Below are positions 40,109 to 53,702 of a stretch of DNA of 64,000 bases, one piece after another (position 1 is the first letter of the stretch; each line of letters starts with the position of its first letter). Source of the DNA: Brachybacterium vulturis (lineage in GTDB: Bacteria; Actinomycetota; Actinomycetes; Actinomycetales; Dermabacteraceae); the NCBI RefSeq assembly GCF_002407185.1, contig NZ_CP023563.1, positions 2,046,001-2,110,000 of the forward strand, given 5' to 3'. The notes beneath the pieces are model-generated. The model made no database searches and was not told where the DNA came from. It saw nothing but the letters and a program-made list of their open reading frames with translations. Position numbers and translations under genes: made by a program.

Positions 40109-41193
40109 CCCGCTACGACCTGCGCCACAGTGCGCGGAAGGATCTGATGATGAGCACTCGCCCCGTCGGCCGTCGCGGCCTCTTCCTGGGGGCGGGCAGC
40201 CTGCTCGCCACCGGACTCCTCGCCGCCTGCGGCTCCGAGGTCGAGCCGCCCGCGGCTCCGCCCACCGGCAAGGAGCTGGCCGCGCCGACCCCGGTCCAGA
40301 CCACCGAGCAGCTCACGAGCATCGTGCCGGAGGTGAATGCGGCGGTGGTGGCTGCGGATGAGGCACTGGACGCCCAGAAGCTCGCTCCCCGCGTCTCCGG
40401 TTCCGCCGTCGACTTCCGCACCGCGGCCTACGCGATGATCGAGAAGGCCGAGGAGTGGGCGGAGGAGCTCCAGGTCCCCGGTGCGGAGCTCCTGGTGCCC
40501 CTGACCTCCGTGACCTCCGAGTTCCCGCGGGTGGCGATCGCCCTGGTCGAGGACTCCGAGGAGGAGGGCGTGCCATACTTCATGGCTCTCCAGCAGTCCG
40601 ATGCGACGTCACCGTACGCGGCCTGGGGCTGGGCGCAGCAGGCCGTGGGCATCGAGATGCCGATGGTGGCCGACGCTGCGGTGGGTTCCGAGCAGGTCGC
40701 CGTCGACAGCGAGGGGTTCGTGATGACCCCGGCCGAGGCCCTGGAGCTGTACGCGAGGGTGCTCTCCCTCGGCGATGCCGAGGACCCGGACGATCAGCTG
40801 GCGCCGAATCCGTTCCAGACCGGGACCCATGAGCGCATCCAGCGAGAGCGCAAGGAGCTCAACGCCGGCGTCGAGAAGGACGAGGCGGCCACCGTCCACG
40901 AGTCCTTCTCCGTGAAGACGGAGGAGTTCGCCGGGCTGCGCACCGACGACGGCGGCGCGATCGTGATGGGGACCCTGCTCTCGACCCGCACGGTCGACAT
41001 CAAGGACGGCGCCACCATGAGCTACGCCGAGGACAACAAGTACACGAAGGTGATCGGGAAGAAGGAGTTCACCTCCGAGTACATCCGGACGTTCGGCACC
41101 CATGTCGCGGTGTACCTCCCCTCGGCGGACGCCGGCGGCCAGATCCAGCCCATCGGTGCCACCCAGACCGCCCTCAGCGCCACCGGGGAGTGA
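40105..41193 (+). CDS. Lipoprotein with Tat-like signal, unknown function
   Basis: 362 residues. The signal region VGRRGLFLGAGSLLATGLLAACG combines a twin-arginine pattern (RRGLFLG) with a lipobox (LAAC), so export by Tat followed by lipidation is likely. Two starts are well supported: ATG 40105 (AGGAGG 7 nt upstream, overlapping the previous gene) and ATG 40150 (AAGGA 7 nt upstream). The mature part has a helical segment and an Asp/Glu-rich region; I do not recognise a family. Paired with the preceding membrane protein. Confidence 0.8.
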   Translation: MTRYDLRHSARKDLMMSTRPVGRRGLFLGAGSLLATGLLAACGSEVEPPAAPPTGKELAAPTPVQTTEQLTSIVPEVNAAVVAADEALDAQKLAPRVSGSAVDFRTAAYAMIEKAEEWAEELQVPGAELLVPLTSVTSEFPRVAIALVEDSEEEGVPYFMALQQSDATSPYAAWGWAQQAVGIEMPMVADAAVGSEQVAVDSEGFVMTPAEALELYARVLSLGDAEDPDDQLAPNPFQTGTHERIQRERKELNAGVEKDEAATVHESFSVKTEEFAGLRTDDGGAIVMGTLLSTRTVDIKDGATMSYAEDNKYTKVIGKKEFTSEYIRTFGTHVAVYLPSADAGGQIQPIGATQTALSATGE

Positions 41194-41268
41194 CCGGGCC
41201 GCGACAGCGCAGCAGCGGGCGGACTCCCTAGACTGGGTGCGTCCCGCAGACATCGAAGGAGTTCACCT

Positions 41269-42168
41269 GTGACCGATCCGTACGGAATCATCGACCTCGC
41301 CGCGCTGAAGCAGCCGGCCGGCACCGCCACGGGCGGGGCGGCCCCCGCGGGCACGCCGTCCGCCCACGAGGTCGCCGTCACCGAGCAGGGGCTCGACCAG
41401 CTCATCGCCGACTCCCAGCAGATCCCCACCCTGCTGCTGGTCACCAGCGCTCGGGTGCCGGAGGCGGATCAGTTCCTCAGCGGACTGCGCCGCGCGGTCG
41501 ATGCGAAGGGCGGAGCGGTCCGTCTGGGCATCGTCGATGCGGACACCGAGCAGCGCGTCGCCGGCGCCCTGCAGGTCCAGCAGCTGCCCACCCTGCTCCT
41601 GCTGATCCAGGGGCAGCTCCAGCCGATCGTCCAGTCGGTGATCCCCGACGCAGAGATCGACAACCTCCTCACCCAGGTGGTGGAGGTCGCACGCCAGCAG
41701 GGCATGGAGCTGCCCGAGGGGGAGCAGACTCCTCAGGAGCCGCAGGAGGAGCCGCTGCCGCCGCTCGTCGCCGAGGCCTACGAGGCGATCGAGCGCGGCG
41801 ATCTCGACACCGCCGTCGCGGCGTACGAGAAGCAGCTGCAGGAGAGCCCGGCCGACGCGGAGGCGAAGGCAGGCCTGGCCACGGTCTCCCTCATGCATCG
41901 CACCCAGGACGCGGATCTCGCCGCGTCCCGCGACGCGGCGGCGCAGCGCCCCGGTGATCTGGAGGCGCAGCTGCTGGTCGCGGATCTCGACATGCTCGGT
42001 GGCCATGTCGATGACGCCTTCGCCCGCCTGCTCGAGCAGCTGCGGGGAGCGGACCAGGAGACCAAGGACGTCGTCCGCGCCCGCCTGCTGCAGCTGTTCG
42101 AGGTGGCCGGTCCCGGCGATCCTCGTGTGGCCCCGGCCCGCAAGCGGCTCGCGAACCTGCTGTTCTGA
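41269..42168 (+). CDS. YbbN/CnoX-like thioredoxin-fold plus TPR protein
   Basis: 299 residues from GTG 41269 with GAAGGAG 7 nt upstream and TAGACT (41229-41234) as a likely -10. A thioredoxin-like domain (PTLLLVTSARVPEADQFLSG, LGIVDADTEQRVAGALQVQQ) lacks the CxxC active site. It is followed by a C-terminal TPR region (AYEAIERGDLDTAVAAYEKQ, DAEAKAGLATVSL). YbbN/CnoX proteins act as chaperones or holdases under oxidative stress. Position between nucS and glgB matches Rv1324 in Mycobacterium, by recall. Confidence 0.85.
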   Translation: MTDPYGIIDLAALKQPAGTATGGAAPAGTPSAHEVAVTEQGLDQLIADSQQIPTLLLVTSARVPEADQFLSGLRRAVDAKGGAVRLGIVDADTEQRVAGALQVQQLPTLLLLIQGQLQPIVQSVIPDAEIDNLLTQVVEVARQQGMELPEGEQTPQEPQEEPLPPLVAEAYEAIERGDLDTAVAAYEKQLQESPADAEAKAGLATVSLMHRTQDADLAASRDAAAQRPGDLEAQLLVADLDMLGGHVDDAFARLLEQLRGADQETKDVVRARLLQLFEVAGPGDPRVAPARKRLANLLF

Positions 42169-42193
42169 GCCCACTGCTCTGAGCAGAGACGCA

Positions 42194-42228
42194 GGAAGGG
42201 GCGGTGGCCATCGGCCACCGCCCCTTCC
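42194..42228. terminator. Bidirectional terminator, YbbN-like gene / glgB
   Basis: A 16-bp perfect stem with the 3-nt loop ATC between two convergent genes. Confidence 0.85.
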
Positions 42229-42236
42229 GTCATCCC

Positions 42237-44468
<2,232 letters not shown>

Positions 44469-44469
44469 G

Positions 44470-46497
44470 TCAGCTCTCCTCTGGGCGGATGATCCGCAGG
44501 ACGTGGGCGGGCCGGTCGGCCGCGCTCAGGATCACGAAGGGGGCGCGTCCCCAGTGGAACCGTTCCCCGGTCAGCAGGTCCTCGACCTCGAACGACTCAC
44601 CCACCCCGAGAGCGTCGAGATCCAGGTGGACGGTGGTGTGGGCATCGCGGTCGTGGGCGGTCAGGGAGACCACCAGCACGGTGTCCGGCCAGCCGGTGCC
44701 GCTCGCGGCGGCCTCGAGGTGCTTGGAGAAGACCAGCACCTGCTCGTCGTCCGCCTCGTGGAAGCGGATCGTGGTGAGGGTCTGCAGCGCCGGGTGGTCG
44801 CGGCGGATCCGGTTCAGCGTCCCCAGCAATGGCTCGAGACTCTGCCCGCGGGTGAGGGCCCCGGCGTAGTCCCGGGGCTTGAACTCGTACTTCTCGTTGT
44901 CGATCTGCTCCTGGGCGCCCGGCCGGGGCACATCCTCGACCAGCTCGTACCCGCTGTAGATGCCCCAGGTGGGGACCAGGGTGGCGGCGAGGATCGCCCG
45001 CAGCACGAAGGCGCTGCGACCGCCGGCGCTCATGTACGGGGTGAGGATGTCGTGGGTGGTGGGCCAGAAGCTGGGGCGCATGTACGGCGCCGACTCCACC
45101 AGCTCCTCGAGGTACTGGCGCAGCTCCTGTGCGCTCTCGCGCCAGGTGAAGTAGGTGTAGCTCTGGTGGAAGCCGACCTTGCCCAGGGTGTGCATCATCG
45201 TGGGCCGGGTGAACGCCTCGGCCAGGAAGATCACCTCGGGATGCTTCTGGTCGAACTCCGCGAGCAGCTGCTCCCAGAAGCGCACCGGCTTGGTGTGCGG
45301 GTTGTCGATGCGGAACAGCGTCACCCCGTGCGCGACCCAGTGCTCGAGCATGTCCCGGATCGCGGCGTAGAGCCCCTCGTAGTCGCTGTCGAAGCTCAGC
45401 GGATAGATGTCCTGGTACTTCTTCGGCGGGTTCTCCGCGTAGGCGATGGTGCCGTCGGCCCGCACGGTGAACCATTCGGGGTGCTCGGCGACCCAGGGAT
45501 GGTCGGGGGAGCACTGCAGGGCGATGTCCAGGGCCACCTCGAGACCGAGCTCGCGGGCCCGGGCCACGAAGTCATCGAAGTCCTCCAGCGTGCCCAGCTC
45601 GGGATGGATCGCGTCGTGACCGCCCTCGGCCGCGCCGATCGCGTAGGGGGAGCCGGGATCTGCGGGCTGCGGATCCAGGGTGTTGTTGCGCCCCTTGCGG
45701 AAGCTGGTGCCGATCGGATGGATCGGGGTCAGGTAGGCGACGTCGAAGCCCATCTGGGCGATCCGGTCCAGGGAGCGGGCGGCGGTGCGGAAGGTGCCGG
45801 AGGTCCAGCCGTGCTCGGGGTCGAAGTGCGCGCCCTCGGAGCGGGGGAAGAACTCGTACCAGGAGCCGTACAGCGCCCGTCGGCGCTGGACGATCAGGGA
45901 GTACGGCCCGGAGACGGTGACCCCTTCGCGCAGCGGACGCTCGGCGAGGACTCCGCGCAGGTCCGCGGCCAGGGCCGGGGCGACGCGGGCCGAGGCCGGC
46001 AGGCCCGGGGCGCGCAGGCTCTCCAGCGCGGCCCGCACCACCGGGCCGTCGGCCGCCGGGCGGGTGCCGGCCTCGATCTCGGCGAGCACGCGCCGCAGCA
46101 CCACGGCGCCCTCGGCGCAGACCAGGTCGGGGTCGATCCCCGCCGGGATCTTCACCTCGGCGGTGTGGGCCCAGCTGTCGTAGGGCGCGGAGAACGCTTC
46201 GATCCGGAAGCTCCAGTGACCGGTGGTCCCGGGACGGATGGTGGTCTCCCACAGGTCCAGGCCCGGGTTGATCGAGTGCAGGGCCTGCCGCTGCTCCGCA
46301 CCGTCGGGGGAGACCAGCACCAGCTGCACGCCCATCGCGTCGTGCCCCTCACGGAAGGCGTTGGCGCTGACCGTGACGGTCTCGCCCTCGACGCAGCGGG
46401 CCGGGAACCGCCCGCCGTCGACCACCGGCTGCACGCCCATGATCGGGATCCGGCCGATGCCGGCCCCCGGTCCCGTGAGGTCTGCGGTCTCGGACAT
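44470..46497 (-). CDS. glgE: Maltose-1-phosphate maltosyltransferase GlgE
   Basis: 675 residues, ATG 46497 with AGGAGG upstream. GlgE extends alpha-1,4-glucan from maltose-1-phosphate, itself derived from trehalose. Typical marks: [34 protein letters not shown], nucleophile region [14 protein letters not shown] near residue 396, [12 protein letters not shown] with the catalytic Glu near 425, and [13 protein letters not shown]. The usual partners TreS and Pep2 (maltokinase) are not in the window, but otsAB at 11-13 kb can supply trehalose. Confidence 0.97.
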   Translation of the reverse strand: MSETADLTGPGAGIGRIPIMGVQPVVDGGRFPARCVEGETVTVSANAFREGHDAMGVQLVLVSPDGAEQRQALHSINPGLDLWETTIRPGTTGHWSFRIEAFSAPYDSWAHTAEVKIPAGIDPDLVCAEGAVVLRRVLAEIEAGTRPAADGPVVRAALESLRAPGLPASARVAPALAADLRGVLAERPLREGVTVSGPYSLIVQRRRALYGSWYEFFPRSEGAHFDPEHGWTSGTFRTAARSLDRIAQMGFDVAYLTPIHPIGTSFRKGRNNTLDPQPADPGSPYAIGAAEGGHDAIHPELGTLEDFDDFVARARELGLEVALDIALQCSPDHPWVAEHPEWFTVRADGTIAYAENPPKKYQDIYPLSFDSDYEGLYAAIRDMLEHWVAHGVTLFRIDNPHTKPVRFWEQLLAEFDQKHPEVIFLAEAFTRPTMMHTLGKVGFHQSYTYFTWRESAQELRQYLEELVESAPYMRPSFWPTTHDILTPYMSAGGRSAFVLRAILAATLVPTWGIYSGYELVEDVPRPGAQEQIDNEKYEFKPRDYAGALTRGQSLEPLLGTLNRIRRDHPALQTLTTIRFHEADDEQVLVFSKHLEAAASGTGWPDTVLVVSLTAHDRDAHTTVHLDLDALGVGESFEVEDLLTGERFHWGRAPFVILSAADRPAHVLRIIRPEES

Positions 46498-46560
46498 GGG
46501 CCCTCCTGCCTGAGCACTCGTCCTGGACGAGGCACTCTGCGACGGTCGCGGTGACTGTCC

Positions 46561-48795
<2,235 letters not shown>

Positions 48796-48801
48796 CAGGG
48801 C

Positions 48802-48807
48802 ATTCTG
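48802..48807 (-). promoter_or_regulatory. -10 hexamer CAGAAT of leaderless glgX mRNA
   Basis: CAGAAT, then GCCCTG (6 nt), then the GTG start; no ribosome site is available. Confidence 0.45.
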
Positions 48808-48851
48808 CCATCGCACAGCGTGTGGATGGCCTCTCAGGTGGTCCGTGCCGC

Positions 48852-48857
48852 TAGGAT
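48852..48857 (+). promoter_or_regulatory. -10-like TAGGAT before the moxR operon
   Basis: A good -10 match in the divergent glgX-moxR gap. It would give a leader of about 200 nt. No convincing -35 is visible 17 nt upstream. Confidence 0.4.
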
Positions 48858-49066
48858 CGTCGCGGTGGTCCCGGATCCGTCGCGGACGGAGGCAGGGCCA
48901 CCGGCAGGACGCAGCCGCCCGGCTGTTCCGCATGACCGCTCCGCACGGCCAGGGCCGTCGCGGCCTCCGGCCGCCCCGGGGGAGGGCCGCGAGCACCGGT
49001 CGAGCGAGGGACGGACCAGCGGCAACAGCCGCACGAGCAGAACGCACGACGGGGGAACCGCAGCGC

Positions 49067-50221
49067 ATGAGCAACCCACCCAGCCAGCAGCCCGGGGACC
49101 TGGGGCGCCCCGCTGTGCCTCCCGCGCCGTCGGCGTCGTCGGCGGCCTCCGCCCCGGGTCCGGGACACCCTGCGGGAGGTCCGGGAGCCGGGGGCGGGCC
49201 GCAGCGTCGCCCCGGTGACTTCGCGCCGTCGGGCCCTGCGCTCTCGCCGGCGGACCTCGAGCGCAGCGGTGCCATCATCAGCACCATCTCCGGGGTGTTC
49301 CACTCGCGCGTGGTCGGCCAGGAGAACCTGCGCCTGACCCTGGTGGCCGCGCTCGCCGCCGGCGGGCACGTGCTGCTGGAGTCCGTGCCGGGCCTCGCCA
49401 AGACCACCGCGGCCAGTGCTCTGGCCTCGTCGATCACCGGAACCTTCGCCCGTATCCAGTGCACGCCGGACCTGATGCCCAACGACATCATCGGCACCCA
49501 GATCTTCAACTACGGCTCGGGGACCTTCACCACCCAGCTGGGCCCGGTGCACGCCAACGTCGTGCTGCTGGACGAGATCAACCGTTCCAGCGCGAAGACG
49601 CAGTCCGCGATGCTCGAGGCGATGCAGGAGCGCCAGACCTCCATCGGTGGCGAGGTGTACCGCCTGCCGGAGCCGTTCATGGTGCTGGCGACCCAGAACC
49701 CGATCGAGGAGGAGGGCACCTATGTCCTCCCCGAGGCGCAGATGGACCGCTTCCTGATGAAGGAGATCCTCACCTATCCGCGTCCGGCCGAGGAGCACGA
49801 GATCCTCGACCGCTCGACCGCGGGCAGCCTCACCGGGCCGCGGCAGGCCGTGGGCACGGTGACGCTCGAGGACGTGCGCTTCCTGCAGGCGATGGTCGAC
49901 CAGGTGTATGTGGACCCGGCGGTCAAGCGCTACATCATCGATCTGATCTTCACCACCCGCGGCTCGGGACCGCGCCCGGTGCCGAACCTCACCCAGTCGG
50001 TGCGGGTCGGTGCGAGCCCCCGCGGCTCCCTCGCGCTGATGCGGGTGGCACAGGCCCATGCCCTCCTCCAGGGCCGGGACTACGTCACCCCCGACGACGT
50101 GCGGGCGATGCGGTACGGCGTCCTGCGCCATCGCCTGGTGCTCACCTTCGACGCACTGGCCAGCGGCATCAGACCCGAGCAGATCATCGATGCGGTCTTC
50201 CACGCCGTGCCGATGCCCTGA
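49067..50221 (+). CDS. MoxR-family AAA+ ATPase
   Basis: 384 residues, ATG 49067 with GGGGGAA upstream. A Pro/Ala/Gly-rich disordered N-terminus of about 65 residues precedes the AAA_3 core: Walker A LESVPGLAKTTAA, Walker B VVLLDEINRSSAKTQSAML, sensor VLATQNPIEEEGTYVLPEAQ with DRFLMK. MoxR proteins act as chaperones that insert metal or assemble complexes together with von Willebrand A proteins. First gene of a six-gene operon ending at 54625. Confidence 0.93.
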   Translation: MSNPPSQQPGDLGRPAVPPAPSASSAASAPGPGHPAGGPGAGGGPQRRPGDFAPSGPALSPADLERSGAIISTISGVFHSRVVGQENLRLTLVAALAAGGHVLLESVPGLAKTTAASALASSITGTFARIQCTPDLMPNDIIGTQIFNYGSGTFTTQLGPVHANVVLLDEINRSSAKTQSAMLEAMQERQTSIGGEVYRLPEPFMVLATQNPIEEEGTYVLPEAQMDRFLMKEILTYPRPAEEHEILDRSTAGSLTGPRQAVGTVTLEDVRFLQAMVDQVYVDPAVKRYIIDLIFTTRGSGPRPVPNLTQSVRVGASPRGSLALMRVAQAHALLQGRDYVTPDDVRAMRYGVLRHRLVLTFDALASGIRPEQIIDAVFHAVPMP

Positions 50222-50292
50222 ACGACGAGAAGGACGACGACCAGGACGACCAGGACGACCACGACGACAAGGACGGAGCGCGACAGAACCTC

Positions 50293-51189
50293 ATGGCCAC
50301 CTCGCTGCTGACCCGCGTCAAGGCCCGGGTCGATCTGCACACCTCGAACCGGGCGCGCGGGCTCATCCAGGGCCGCGGGCGCTCGATGTTCAAGGGCAGC
50401 GGCGAGGACTTCGACGACCTGAAGTACTACCAGCCCGGGGACAAGATCTCCGACATCGACTGGAAGGCCACCGCCCGGTCCGGCGAACCGCTGATCCGGC
50501 AGTTCAACGAGGAGCGGGTGCGGCACCTGTCCGTCGTCGTGGACACCTCCTCGGCGATGGCGGCCACCGCCGCCGACGGCAGCTCCAAGCGTGACGCGAT
50601 GATCCTGGCCGCAGGGATGGTCTGCTTCCTGGCGCAGCAGAACGGCGACCTGGTGGGCATGGTCGCCGGGAACGAGCAGCAGCCGATCCAGCTGCCGGCG
50701 CGCTCGAGCGACGGTCATCTCGAGCTGCTGCTGCGCACCGCCCAGCAGGCGACCACCACCGCCGCCGCCGCGGCGGACAGCGCCTGGCTGCTCGAGCGCG
50801 CCTTCCGGGTCACCTCCCGGCCCACGCTGATGACGATCATCACCGACGAGGCCCATCCCACCGTGGAGGACTTCACGCTGCTGCGCCGGCTGACGACCCG
50901 GCACGACGTGATGGTGATCCGGATCGCCGACGCCGACCCGCTGCAGGGCTCCTCGCTCGACTCCGACGTGGTCGACGTGGACTCCCCGCGCGAGATCGCC
51001 TCCCTGGCGCGGACCTCGAAGAGGGTCGCGCGCGATGTCGAGGCCTATCGCGGCGCCCGCCGGGAGGGCATCGCGGAGATGCTGGACCGCCTGCACGTCA
51101 GCCACCTGCTCACCCAGGGGGAGACCACCGTCGTGGACGACATGATCGCCCTGCTGCGGTCGAGGGAGTACCGCAATGCGCGTTCCTGA
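50293..51189 (+). CDS. DUF58 domain protein of the MoxR operon
   Basis: 298 residues from ATG 50293. The DUF58 signature is clear: GRGRSMFKGSGEDFDDLKYY, QPGDKISDIDWKATARSGEP and IRQFNEERVRHLSVVVDTSS, the last being a degenerate MIDAS-like strand (DTSSAM). Cytoplasmic, without membrane helix. The 71-bp gap after moxR is a GAC-rich stretch that would encode Asp-rich sequence in frame but has no start codon; the ribosome site is weak. Such proteins pair with MoxR. Confidence 0.88.
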   Translation: MATSLLTRVKARVDLHTSNRARGLIQGRGRSMFKGSGEDFDDLKYYQPGDKISDIDWKATARSGEPLIRQFNEERVRHLSVVVDTSSAMAATAADGSSKRDAMILAAGMVCFLAQQNGDLVGMVAGNEQQPIQLPARSSDGHLELLLRTAQQATTTAAAAADSAWLLERAFRVTSRPTLMTIITDEAHPTVEDFTLLRRLTTRHDVMVIRIADADPLQGSSLDSDVVDVDSPREIASLARTSKRVARDVEAYRGARREGIAEMLDRLHVSHLLTQGETTVVDDMIALLRSREYRNARS

Positions 51190-51694
51190 GCTGCAGCTGC
51201 TCGGTGCGGCACCCGGGCCGCTGGCCGCGCCCGCGCCGCCGGAGATCATCACCCCGCCCCAGTACTCGATCGCCTGGGTGATCCTCGCGGTGCTGTGCGT
51301 GCTGGTGATCATCGCGCTGATCGTTCTCACCCTGAAGATCACCCGGGCGATCGAGAAGCGGATCGCCTACCGGCATCGGCCCGACGACGTCGAGGCGCTC
51401 AAGGCCGAGTTCCTCCGTGCGGTCAACGACATCGCCGATCGCCACGAGGCCGGAGCGCTGGAGGGCCGCGAGGGGCATCACGAGCTCACCGGGGTGATGC
51501 GCCGCTTCGTGCGCCGCACCACCGGTCACGACGTCACCAGCCAGGATCTGGCGACGCTGCTGGCCGATCCGCGCACCCGAGCCGTCGGTGAGCTGATCGA
51601 GGACCTCTACGAGCCCGACTTCGCGCTGACCTCCGATCGTGACCTGCGTGAATCGGTGCGCCGGGGGCGGGAGGTGATCCGTACGTGGTCATGA
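51176..51694 (+). CDS. Small membrane protein of the MoxR operon
   Basis: 172 residues, start ATG 51176 overlapping the DUF58 gene by 14 nt. A Pro/Ala-rich N-terminus, one membrane helix (IAWVILAVLCVLVIIALIVL), then a charged cytoplasmic helical domain (RHRPDDVEALKAEFLRAVND). I do not recognise a family; position corresponds to the DUF4381-type gene often found in Bat operons. It contains near its end the perfect ribosome site GGAGGTGAT for the next gene. Confidence 0.78.
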   Translation: MRVPELQLLGAAPGPLAAPAPPEIITPPQYSIAWVILAVLCVLVIIALIVLTLKITRAIEKRIAYRHRPDDVEALKAEFLRAVNDIADRHEAGALEGREGHHELTGVMRRFVRRTTGHDVTSQDLATLLADPRTRAVGELIEDLYEPDFALTSDRDLRESVRRGREVIRTWS

Positions 51695-52707
51695 TCTTCT
51701 GGTGGGTCACCGGGCTGCTCCTGGTGGCCGCGCTCGCGGTCTGGGCGATCACCTTCTGGCACCGGCGGGCCATGCGCCGCTCACCGGTGCTGGTGGCGAA
51801 CTCGCGCTACATGGACCGGATCCCCAGCTTCGTGCGTGCCCAGCGCACTGCCCGGGTGGTGCGGGTGCTCCAGGTGGGCATCGCCGTGTTCGCGGTGATC
51901 GCCGCCTCGCTGCTGTCGGGGAGGATCGCCAGCGAGCGCATCCAGACCCCGGAGTTCTCGTCGCGGGACATCGTGCTGTGCCTGGACGTGTCCGGGTCGA
52001 TGTACGAGTACGACGCCGAGATCCTCGACACCTTCGCGCAGCTGGTGGACACCTTCGACGGGGAGCGGGTGGCGCTGTCGATCTTCAACTCGACCAGCCG
52101 CACCGTGTTCCCGCTGACCAACGACTACGACCTGATCGAGCGGGAGCTGGAGGCGGGCGCCGAGGCGATCGACTTCGACGAGTTCGGGTATCGCCTGGGG
52201 AACCGGGACTATTCCGAGGACAAGGTGCGCCAGTACGTCGAGTTCGTGGAGGGCACCCGCGGCATCCCCGACGAGGCCTCGATCGTCCCGGACGGCCTCG
52301 CCTCCTGCGCGCAGGTCTTCGACCGGGCGGAGGAGGACCGCTCGCGGTCGATCATCTTCGCGACCGACAACGAGGTCAACGGCGATCCGATCTTCACCCT
52401 CGACGAGGCGACGCAGCGGGTCGCCGACCGGGAGATCGACCTGTACACCTTCTATCCCGGGGCCTTCGAGTGCGGTCCGCGCTGCTTCGAGGAGCTCGAG
52501 GCCGCCACCGAGGACCAGGACGGCGAGCTGTACGAGTCCTCGGACCCGGAGGCGATCCCCTCGATCATCAACGAGATCCAGAAGACGCAGGCTGAAGTGA
52601 TGGGGGCGACGCCGACCGTGGTGCGGACGGATCATCCCGCCACCGGTTTCGTGCTGACCTTCCTCGCCCTGGTGGGGATCCTGGTGCTGGGATGGAGGAC
52701 CCGCTGA
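51685..52707 (+). CDS. Von Willebrand A membrane protein (BatA/BatB-like), first copy
   Basis: 340 residues, GTG 51685 with GGAGGTGA 7 nt upstream. Two N-terminal membrane helices (FWWVTGLLLVAALAVWAITF and VLQVGIAVFAVIAASLLSG), an external VWA domain with an intact MIDAS motif (CLDVSGSMYEYD), and a C-terminal membrane helix (TGFVLTFLALVGILVLGW). Three Cys residues (one in LASCAQ, two in FECGPRCFEEL) may form a disulfide. The VWA domain binds metal and protein partners. Overlaps the second VWA gene by TGATG. Confidence 0.9.
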   Translation: MVMIFWWVTGLLLVAALAVWAITFWHRRAMRRSPVLVANSRYMDRIPSFVRAQRTARVVRVLQVGIAVFAVIAASLLSGRIASERIQTPEFSSRDIVLCLDVSGSMYEYDAEILDTFAQLVDTFDGERVALSIFNSTSRTVFPLTNDYDLIERELEAGAEAIDFDEFGYRLGNRDYSEDKVRQYVEFVEGTRGIPDEASIVPDGLASCAQVFDRAEEDRSRSIIFATDNEVNGDPIFTLDEATQRVADREIDLYTFYPGAFECGPRCFEELEAATEDQDGELYESSDPEAIPSIINEIQKTQAEVMGATPTVVRTDHPATGFVLTFLALVGILVLGWRTR

Positions 52708-53702
52708 TGCGTCTCGAGCTCCTGATGCCGCTGTGGGCCCTGATCCCGCTGTGCGGCGCGATGCTGACCCTGTGCGTCGTGCTGCTGGTGCGCCGTCCAC
52801 GGCAGCGGGTCATGTGGGGGCGCCGGCTGCTGATGGTGCTGCTGCTGGTGGTGGTGGCGCTGCGTCCGGTCACCCCGATCGAGGGCGAGCAGACCGAGCG
52901 GATGAACGCCAACGTGTTCTTCGTGGTGGACCGCACCGGCTCGATGAACGCCGAGGACTATGCGGGTGACCAGCCGAGGCTGGAGGGGGTGAAGGCGGAC
53001 ATGACCCGGATCATGGGGATGACCGAGGGCGCTCGCTACTCGATCATCGCCTTCGACTCCACCGCCACCCAGCAGCTCCCCCTGACCACCGATGCCGGGG
53101 CGGCGGCGGCCTGGATCGACACCCTCACCACCGAGCCCACCGCCTATTCGCAGGGCTCCAACGTGGACCGCGCGCTGACGCCGCTGATGGTGGAGATCTC
53201 CGAGGCGAAGCGCGACGATCCTGAGTCCAGCGTGCTGGTGTACTTCCTCTCCGACGGCGAGAACACCGATGGGAGGGACTCGGAGTCCTTCAGCCAGGCG
53301 GCGGGCTTCATCGACGGCGGTGCGGTGCTCGGCTACGGCACGGCGGAGGGCGGACCGATGAAGGCCCAGGGCGGCGACCAGGACGGCGAGTACATCACCG
53401 GCCCCGACGGGCAGCAGGGCATCTCGCGCATCGACGAGGAGCAGCTGCGGACCATCGCCGGCGAGCTCGGCGTCCCCTACCTCCACCGCGACGATCCCGA
53501 GGCGCCGATCGAGGGCACGATGGAGGGCATCACGCTGCGCCCCGTCCCGAGCGCATCGCGGCGGGACGTGACGAGCTTCGAGGACTGGTACTGGGTCGCC
53601 TCGATCCCCCTGGCCGCACTGCTGATCTGGGAGCTCGGGGAGATGACCTACCGCCTGCCGCGCAAGCTGGACCGCCACGACATCTCAGGAGCGCAGCGAT
53701 GA
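52707..53702 (+). CDS. Von Willebrand A membrane protein, second copy
   Basis: 331 residues from ATG 52707, GGAGG 7 nt upstream; ATG 52692 is an alternative. Two N-terminal helices (PLWALIPLCGAMLTLCVVLL, RLLMVLLLVVVALRPV), then the VWA domain with MIDAS VVDRTGSMNAEDY and SDGENTDGRDSES, then a C-terminal helix (VASIPLAALLIWELGEM). The two VWA proteins are paralogues by layout but have diverged strongly. The MIDAS reads DRTGS rather than DVSGS. Confidence 0.9.
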   Translation: MRLELLMPLWALIPLCGAMLTLCVVLLVRRPRQRVMWGRRLLMVLLLVVVALRPVTPIEGEQTERMNANVFFVVDRTGSMNAEDYAGDQPRLEGVKADMTRIMGMTEGARYSIIAFDSTATQQLPLTTDAGAAAAWIDTLTTEPTAYSQGSNVDRALTPLMVEISEAKRDDPESSVLVYFLSDGENTDGRDSESFSQAAGFIDGGAVLGYGTAEGGPMKAQGGDQDGEYITGPDGQQGISRIDEEQLRTIAGELGVPYLHRDDPEAPIEGTMEGITLRPVPSASRRDVTSFEDWYWVASIPLAALLIWELGEMTYRLPRKLDRHDISGAQR

